Origin: Agarivorans litoreus
Lineage (GTDB): Bacteria > Pseudomonadota > Gammaproteobacteria > Enterobacterales > Celerinatantimonadaceae
DNA length: 64,000 nt
Assembly: GCF_019649015.1 (NCBI RefSeq)
Contig: NZ_BLPI01000001.1
Coordinates: 1,897,001 to 1,961,000 of the forward strand
Reading direction: 5' to 3'
In this document: in pieces, positions 59,208 through 64,000 of the stretch
Layout of the letters: every line of letters begins with the position of its first letter
Position numbering within the stretch: position 1 is the stretch's first letter
Notes under the pieces: model-generated
The model's database searches: none
Seen by the model: only the letters and a program-made list of their open reading frames with translations
What the model was told of the DNA's origin: nothing
Translations under genes and position numbers: made by a program

Positions 59208-61018
59208 TGCTGCAGTTGTCCTGACAGTTGTTCGCCAATACGCAAACTACGTAGTAGCTGATAAATATTTTCTTGGTGACGGTAGTTCAAGGTCACCAAC
59301 CGTGGGCTAACCTGCTGATTGCGCCCAATAAGTTTTACCTGCATGTCGAGTTGCCCATCTTCGGCAAAATCAACTTCGGCTGCAAGTGTTTCATAATCAA
59401 AGTCTTCTAATAAGCTTAACGCAAAATCGAGCGACGGGTGCTGTGCTTTAACTGCCACCAGCGATTGGTGAGTAAGTGCAATATGCCCTCTTGGCTCCTC
59501 AACGGCCAGCCTCCCCGCTGCAATCGCGATACCTTGCTCAGCAAAATGTACTGGTAGATTGCCCGATACCGATCCTTGCATGGTTAAGCCTAGTTCGGGA
59601 TAAAGCTTCACTAACTCAGCGAGTTGCACCTTTTCCAACTCAAGATTGGCGACATTAGGTAATGCCAGCGCTAGCTGAGCTATCTTCGCTTCGCCGCCCA
59701 ACACCTTAAAGCCAATATTTCGCATCATTACACTCTGCCACTGCGCCAATGGGGCAAATTCTGTTTGCTGCCAATTGAGGGCTAACTGCGATAAAGGTAT
59801 GCCGATATCCCATTGCGCTAAGGTGAATAATCCAGAATGCTGCCAGCCCAACCGAGGCTGAAAATTAAATTCACTGGTTAACTTTCCACCGTCAAAGCGA
59901 AGCTCTCCCCATAGGGCATTAATATTCTGAGCCTTAAGTTCCCCACTAAGTTGCCCTTTTTGCCAAGTAAACCGCAGCTCAGCCGCAGCTGACAATAGAT
60001 TGGCTGGTTTAGGCAAAGTGTAAAAGTGCTGCTGAAGCGCAATTAAGTCTTCACCGTTTAAGCGGCCGGTAATCGCCAACTCAGGCTGCAGTTGCCAACG
60101 CCCCTCCCCTTTAAGCTGCCACTCTGCAACATTCAGCTGCCATTTATGCTGCTGAAACTGCCAATCAGCAGCCGGCAGTGCTATTTCATCAAAGCTAAAG
60201 CCTGAGTGGGAAGCAGCTAACTGCCAGTTTTCCCAACCAGACAACTGCGCATCGAGTGTTGCTGCTAAGCTCGGCAGTTTTAGATTGGCGTTAACCAGTA
60301 GCTCATCCGATAAATTTGCCGCAATAGAAAACTGCAACTTGGCTAAGCGCTCGTCGGCTAACCAAGCTTGCTCAAAGTGCTGAGCTAAGGTTTTCAGCAA
60401 AAGCGACGCTAGTTGCCCGCTTAGCTGCAAGGTCTGCGCTTGCGTAGCAATGCTTAGCTCAATTTGGCTGCCTTGCATTTCGCTTAAACTCAACTGCCAT
60501 TGCTGGTCTTGCTGTCTTAGCTTTAGCTTTCCTTCAACAAGAATTTGCTTACTGTGCCTTACAGTTAAGTGCTCAACTTCAATGCGGCTGCCATTAAACG
60601 CCACAGGAATGCTGAGAAGCTGAGTAAATAGTTGTTTAACCGGTACTTGCCATTGGGCAGGCTCAAAGGTGGCGCTTCCCTGCTTGCCTGAGCCCAGCAA
60701 ACAACTCACATCAAGCTCTAGATGCTCAATCCTTAATATCAGTGGAAAGCTGCTTACCTTAAGCCCTTCAATATTCAGCTGCGGGCAGGCTCCCCAGGCG
60801 CCTTTGCCTAATGCGGCTTCCATTTTAGGGTTTGCGTAACAGGCAGCAGTAAACAACACGCTAAGCAGCAAGCTTAGTTGTAAAAATGTAGAGAAGCCCA
60901 AGAATAGGGGCTTGTGGTAACAACCACCCAAGCTAGATTCCTTTATTGCTATATCTCTAGCAGGAATACTAAGCGCTTTTGAGCGGAATAACGAGAAAAC
61001 AAACAACACAATAAGCAT
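59171..61018 (-). CDS. ydbH: YdbH-like AsmA-type lipid-transfer protein
   Basis: A 615-residue protein with one N-terminal hydrophobic segment (~38-62) and a long chain of beta strands and amphipathic segments, ending with QENIYQLLRSLRIGEQLSGQLQQWID, the YdbH C-terminal part. E. coli YdbH has 879 residues, so this protein is about 260 shorter; it lacks some of the middle beta repeats. The start is uncertain because the ATG at 61018 has no clear ribosome binding site. Upstream in the ydbH-ynbE-ydbL operon, suggesting a bridge between the two membranes. Confidence 0.85.
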   Translation of the reverse strand: MLIVLFVFSLFRSKALSIPARDIAIKESSLGGCYHKPLFLGFSTFLQLSLLLSVLFTAACYANPKMEAALGKGAWGACPQLNIEGLKVSSFPLILRIEHLELDVSCLLGSGKQGSATFEPAQWQVPVKQLFTQLLSIPVAFNGSRIEVEHLTVRHSKQILVEGKLKLRQQDQQWQLSLSEMQGSQIELSIATQAQTLQLSGQLASLLLKTLAQHFEQAWLADERLAKLQFSIAANLSDELLVNANLKLPSLAATLDAQLSGWENWQLAASHSGFSFDEIALPAADWQFQQHKWQLNVAEWQLKGEGRWQLQPELAITGRLNGEDLIALQQHFYTLPKPANLLSAAAELRFTWQKGQLSGELKAQNINALWGELRFDGGKLTSEFNFQPRLGWQHSGLFTLAQWDIGIPLSQLALNWQQTEFAPLAQWQSVMMRNIGFKVLGGEAKIAQLALALPNVANLELEKVQLAELVKLYPELGLTMQGSVSGNLPVHFAEQGIAIAAGRLAVEEPRGHIALTHQSLVAVKAQHPSLDFALSLLEDFDYETLAAEVDFAEDGQLDMQVKLIGRNQQVSPRLVTLNYRHQENIYQLLRSLRIGEQLSGQLQQWIDDTSSSPSF

Positions 61019-61097
61019 TTGGGCTTGACGAATTGGGGCTATCCGACAAAAACTTAGTAAAACCAGCAGCTAAGGCTGCAAAACAGGAAACAACTAT

Positions 61098-61264
61098 GAT
61101 TATACCAATCACACTAAGTAAGTGATCAGCAATAAGGCAGGAAAAGTACTCGAGAACAAGGCAGGATTTTTCGATAAGTAGTTATTCTACAATCAAAAAT
61201 TCTAAGGCAGTTATCGAGCATTTTAACCAGATAGAAACTGTTACTTAGTACGATTGGTATTACA
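61098..61264. repeat. Palindromic MITE-like element with TATACCAATC ends, about 167 bp
   Basis: Left end GATTATACCAATCACACTAA and right end TTACTTAGTACGATTGGTAT form 22-bp inverted repeats with about three mismatches. The middle has internal complementary runs (AAGGCAGG, TTTCGATAAGTAGTTATTC, TCTAAGGCAGTTATCGAGC). Sequences with TTATACCAATC ends and this internal AGGCAGTTAT...GAGCATTTT word are frequent in Alteromonadales and Vibrio genomes. It fills most of the gap 61019-61287; no ORF inside. Confidence 0.65.
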
Positions 61265-61287
61265 CAGCAAAGCAGGAGGAAGCGCTA

Positions 61288-61656
61288 ATGCCTTGGTGGT
61301 GGTTTTTAGTCATGCTCATCATCGTGGGTATGGTGGTATATCAATTATGGCGTAACGTTCAGCAGCGCCGCTGGGACTCAGCCCAACCGCTACACAGCCT
61401 TTGGGTAACTGTATCAAAACGCGATGAGATCCCCATTACTCGTCCCGGTAAAGAAAATGAAGATAGGCATAAGCGTTATCGCTATTTTGTGGAATTTACC
61501 CCAGTGGAAGGCGGTGAGTCTCGCCGTTTTCAAATAAAACGTAAGCAGTTTCAAGATCTTACTCAAGACTTAACCGGTGAACTCACCATTCAAGGAAGCC
61601 GACTAGTGAGTTTTGAAGCTGGCGAACCGCCCGCGGATAGCAGCGAAGGGCAGTAA
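61288..61656 (+). CDS. DUF2500-family membrane protein
   Basis: A 122-residue protein with one N-terminal membrane helix (WWFLVMLIIVGMVVYQLW), then a soluble beta-domain with HSLWVTVSKRDEIPI, RYRYFVEFTPVEGGESRRFQ, typical of DUF2500. The function is unknown. ATG at 61288 has AGGAGG ten bases ahead, which lies only about 10 bp after the palindromic element. Its 3' end overlaps the convergent EamA gene by 54 bp. Confidence 0.85.
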   Translation: MPWWWFLVMLIIVGMVVYQLWRNVQQRRWDSAQPLHSLWVTVSKRDEIPITRPGKENEDRHKRYRYFVEFTPVEGGESRRFQIKRKQFQDLTQDLTGELTIQGSRLVSFEAGEPPADSSEGQ

Positions 61657-62523
61657 CGCTACCAGTAAGCCAGCGGCGATTAGCAGTGCCCCTAAAGCAT
61701 GATAAGCCGCTAGTTGCTCACCCAAAAAAGTCACGCTCAGCACGGCGCCAAATAAGGGCATTAAGTGAATGTATTGGCCAGCGATATTGGCTCCCACGCT
61801 TTTAACGCCATAATTCCAAGCCAAATAAGCCAGCAGAGAAGGAAAAACCGCTACATAAGCCAATGCTGCAATAGCATCATTAGACACTTCAAACGCGGCT
61901 TCAGGTAAATTTAGCCAATAAAATGGACTCAGCACTAAGGACCCAACAACCAGCGTGCAACCTAGAAATGCTGCTCCACCTAGCTCGGCAGGTTTATAGC
62001 GTAAGCCAATGGAATAAAGCGCCCACACTAAAGAGGATAAAACAATCCAACCATCGCCTTGGTTGATGCTAAAAGTCGCCAACTGCTGCCACTGCCCTTT
62101 CACCAACAAAGCCAATACACCAACAAAAGACAATACAATGCCCGCCATTTGCCGCAGGGTAATACCTTGTTTGAGCCAAACCCAACTCACTAGCAAAATA
62201 AATATCGGAATCATCGAGTTAATAATCAGTGCGTTGGTGGCAGTGGTATTTTGTAAACCGATATAAACACAGGAGTTAAACCCCGCCACACCTAAGCATG
62301 CCAAAATCGAAATACGTAGCCAATTTTGGCTAATCACTTCTCGCTGACGCCACATACTGCGATAAAGCAAGGGCATGGCAATCAGCATGGCTAAAGTCCA
62401 GCGCCAATAAGACAAAGACATCGCTGGCACTTGTTCTGAAATATAACGCCCAGTAACAAAATTTCCGGCCCAGAATAGTGGCGGTAGAACCAGCAAGCCA
62501 TAAGCCAGTAGCTTTCCTTTCAT
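61603..62523 (-). CDS. EamA/DMT-superfamily metabolite transporter
   Basis: A 306-residue inner-membrane protein with ten predicted helices in two EamA repeats (GLLVLPPLFWAGNFVTGRYISEQVP... and GWIVLSSLVWALYSIGLRYKPAELGG...), ending FLGEQLAAYHALGALLIAAGLLV. Such proteins export or import amino acids or other metabolites; the substrate is not predictable. Start at the ATG at 62523 (MKGKLLAYG) after AAGGAAGG; the frame is open 87 bp further up. Overlaps the convergent DUF2500 gene by 54 bp. Confidence 0.9.
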   Translation of the reverse strand: MKGKLLAYGLLVLPPLFWAGNFVTGRYISEQVPAMSLSYWRWTLAMLIAMPLLYRSMWRQREVISQNWLRISILACLGVAGFNSCVYIGLQNTTATNALIINSMIPIFILLVSWVWLKQGITLRQMAGIVLSFVGVLALLVKGQWQQLATFSINQGDGWIVLSSLVWALYSIGLRYKPAELGGAAFLGCTLVVGSLVLSPFYWLNLPEAAFEVSNDAIAALAYVAVFPSLLAYLAWNYGVKSVGANIAGQYIHLMPLFGAVLSVTFLGEQLAAYHALGALLIAAGLLVALLPFAAIRGRFASFKTH

Positions 62524-62658
62524 AAAACCTTCCTTCTCCACTCTAGACGTCAATGACTTAGGGCTGTTAGGGTATAGCATCGGGCTGGGATTTGCAGTAC
62601 TATCCGCCATCGCGCGGTAGCGCTTTCTAAAACATTACTATTTCATGGATAACGATCA

Positions 62659-63114
62659 ATGAGTCTAATAGAGGCGATTAATGCAGGACTGCATGTGACA
62701 GCAATTATTTTGCTGGCAGGTGCGCTGTACTCTGAAGCCTTTTTGTTCCGCCGCGGAATGACCCAAGATGATGTAAAAAAGTTGCTGTTGGCCGACGCCA
62801 CCCACGCTTTTTCTACGGTATTGATTTTTATCACCGGCGCTTTACGGCTGTTTTTGTTTCACAGCACTAGCCATACTTACCTCGACAACCCATTCTTCGC
62901 CTTAAAAATGCTACTGTTTTTTGTTGTGGTATTGTTGTCCCTTTATCCTTCAGCCACCTTTTATCGATGGCGCAAAGCCTTAAAACAAGGCAAACCATCG
63001 ATGATTAGCTATCGCCAACACTCCTCGGTCATCTGGCTAATTCGTTTAGAGCTTGGGGTGCTACTGTTAATTCCGATGCTAGTAACGCTAGCCCGTGCGG
63101 GGTTTGGTGATTAA
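62659..63114 (+). CDS. DUF2214-family membrane protein
   Basis: A 151-residue protein with four predicted helices: INAGLHVTAIILLAGALYSEAFLF, TVLIFITGALRLFLF, FFALKMLLFFVVVLLSLYP and WLIRLELGVLLLIPMLVTLARAGFG. The FWRW-type short loops and YSEAFLFRRGM motif fit DUF2214. Function unknown. Divergent from the EamA gene. Confidence 0.82.
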   Translation: MSLIEAINAGLHVTAIILLAGALYSEAFLFRRGMTQDDVKKLLLADATHAFSTVLIFITGALRLFLFHSTSHTYLDNPFFALKMLLFFVVVLLSLYPSATFYRWRKALKQGKPSMISYRQHSSVIWLIRLELGVLLLIPMLVTLARAGFGD

Positions 63115-63220
63115 TCACTGATTGCCCCTGTATTAAGGTTAATCACTAGATATTTCTGTTCTTATTCATACGCCTGTTGTATAGATAAATGTTGATATTT
63201 AGCCAGCAGAGGTTAGCACC

Positions 63221-64000
63221 ATGAGTACATCCATTTATCAACTTAGCCAAGAGCACGAGCTGGCCACGGTGTACCCACAAAAAATCCAACCTTACTGCGC
63301 TAAATATGCCAGCGAAGCCAGTTTTGTTGGTGTGCAAGGCTTAAGCATAAAGTACCTAAAACTAACGGCCGCCGAACCCAGCAACAAGGTAATTGTGGTT
63401 TCACCAGGGCGAACCGAAGCCTATTTAAAGTACCATGAACTAGCTTATGACCTCGCCCAACAAGGCTACGATGTGTTCATTATCGACCACCGAGGCCAAG
63501 GTTTATCTGATCGTGAAAGCGCCCACTGGCAACCCGGTGATGTAGCCAGTTTTCAATACTACGTTGATGATTTAGCCACGCTTATTGAACAGCACGATTT
63601 GCTGCACAATTACCAACAGCGGTTTATATTGGCGCACTCGATGGGCGGCGCTATCGCCGCTCATTACTTACAACAGTTTCCCAACACCTTTAATGCTGCT
63701 GCCTTATCTGCCCCTATGTTTGGGATTAATTTAGGCATGTTACCCAAATCAATTGCAACCCGCTTAGCAGCCATTATGAGCAAGCTTGAACGGCAACTTA
63801 AGCGTGGCCCCTACTATGCAGTTGGCCAATCTGATTACAAACACTGCAGCTTTAAAAATAATCACTTAACCCACAGTGAACAACGCTTTAAGCAGATGCA
63901 AGCCGTGTATCTAGCCCACCCCAAGATTCAGCTAGGCGGGCCAACCAATCGCTGGTTAGACCAAAGCTTTACCGCCATGCAACAAATCATTGAACGCGCC
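63221..64000 (+). CDS. pldB: Lysophospholipase L2-like alpha/beta hydrolase (3' end outside window)
   Basis: The frame is open from the ATG at 63221 (after GAGGTTAGCACC) to the window end: 260 codons, ended by the edge of the window. IVVSPGRTEAYLKYHELAYDLAQQGYDVFIIDHRGQGLSDRE and the nucleophile elbow ILAHSMGGAIAAHYL are typical of PldB (monoacylglycerol lipase-like alpha/beta hydrolases). It hydrolyses lysophospholipids at the inner membrane. The Asp and His of the triad lie beyond the window. Confidence 0.88.
   Translation, partial: MSTSIYQLSQEHELATVYPQKIQPYCAKYASEASFVGVQGLSIKYLKLTAAEPSNKVIVVSPGRTEAYLKYHELAYDLAQQGYDVFIIDHRGQGLSDRESAHWQPGDVASFQYYVDDLATLIEQHDLLHNYQQRFILAHSMGGAIAAHYLQQFPNTFNAAALSAPMFGINLGMLPKSIATRLAAIMSKLERQLKRGPYYAVGQSDYKHCSFKNNHLTHSEQRFKQMQAVYLAHPKIQLGGPTNRWLDQSFTAMQQIIERA

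Overview
The window looks like a chromosomal segment from a marine gammaproteobacterium of the Alteromonadales/Vibrionales type (an Agarivorans-like genus is my best guess, from overall feel and not from a search). Several blocks keep classical gammaproteobacterial synteny: typA-glnA-glnL-glnG, a yrdD-like gene followed by smg-dprA-LysM divergent from def-fmt-rsmB-trkA-trkH, dtd-yihY, and ydbH-ynbE-ydbL. I saw no rRNA, tRNA, CRISPR array, prophage or transposase gene.

Layout. 1-3.4 kb: 3' end of recG, then a nearly identical direct duplication of about 930 bp. Each copy holds a small glycine-zipper protein gene, a decayed copy of the recG tail and the 3' end of a lysR gene. 3.5-8.5 kb: glycerol 3-phosphate locus (glpK, glpR, a metallo-beta-lactamase-fold gene, glpD) with GlpR-type operators before glpK and glpD. 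8.9-16.4 kb: complete arnBCADTEF operon for 4-amino-4-deoxy-L-arabinose modification of lipid A. 16.5-22.7 kb: AsmA-like protein, LysR regulator, FabY-like protein, a small PAP2-like membrane protein and a DUF945/YdgA-like protein.

22.9-35.5 kb: a beta-glucoside utilisation region: MalM-like lipoprotein, LamB-like porin, a GH116 enzyme, a GH94 phosphorylase, then on the opposite strand a LacI regulator, a GH1 beta-glucosidase and an MsmK/UgpC-type ABC ATPase. LacI-type operator sequences of the TGWAAGCGCTTNCA kind lie before lacI, before the GH116 gene and inside the first codons of the porin gene, which ties the region into one likely regulon. No permease or solute-binding protein is encoded here, so the ATPase probably serves a transporter located elsewhere.

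35.6-40.2 kb: dtd, yihY, a SulP anion transporter and cardiolipin synthase. 40.4-47.2 kb: typA and the nitrogen-control block, with a sigma-54 promoter and three phased NtrC-like sites before glnA and a perfect NtrC palindrome before glnL. 47.2-56.5 kb: zinc-ribbon protein, smg, dprA, LysM protein, def, fmt, rsmB, trkA, trkH. 56.4-64.0 kb: small membrane proteins, an unannotated-looking 50-residue gene with its own ribosome binding site and terminator, DUF1820, an HPt-like protein without the histidine, a 266-bp MITE-like element, ydbL-ynbE-ydbH, a second palindromic element, DUF2500, an EamA transporter, DUF2214 and the 5' part of pldB.

The most unusual items are the recG/lysR/glycine-zipper duplication, the GH116+GH94 catabolic region with an operator inside the porin gene, the 50-residue gene, the histidine-less HPt-like protein, and the two mobile palindromic elements abutting genes. 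I did not find a convincing wholly new multi-gene system.
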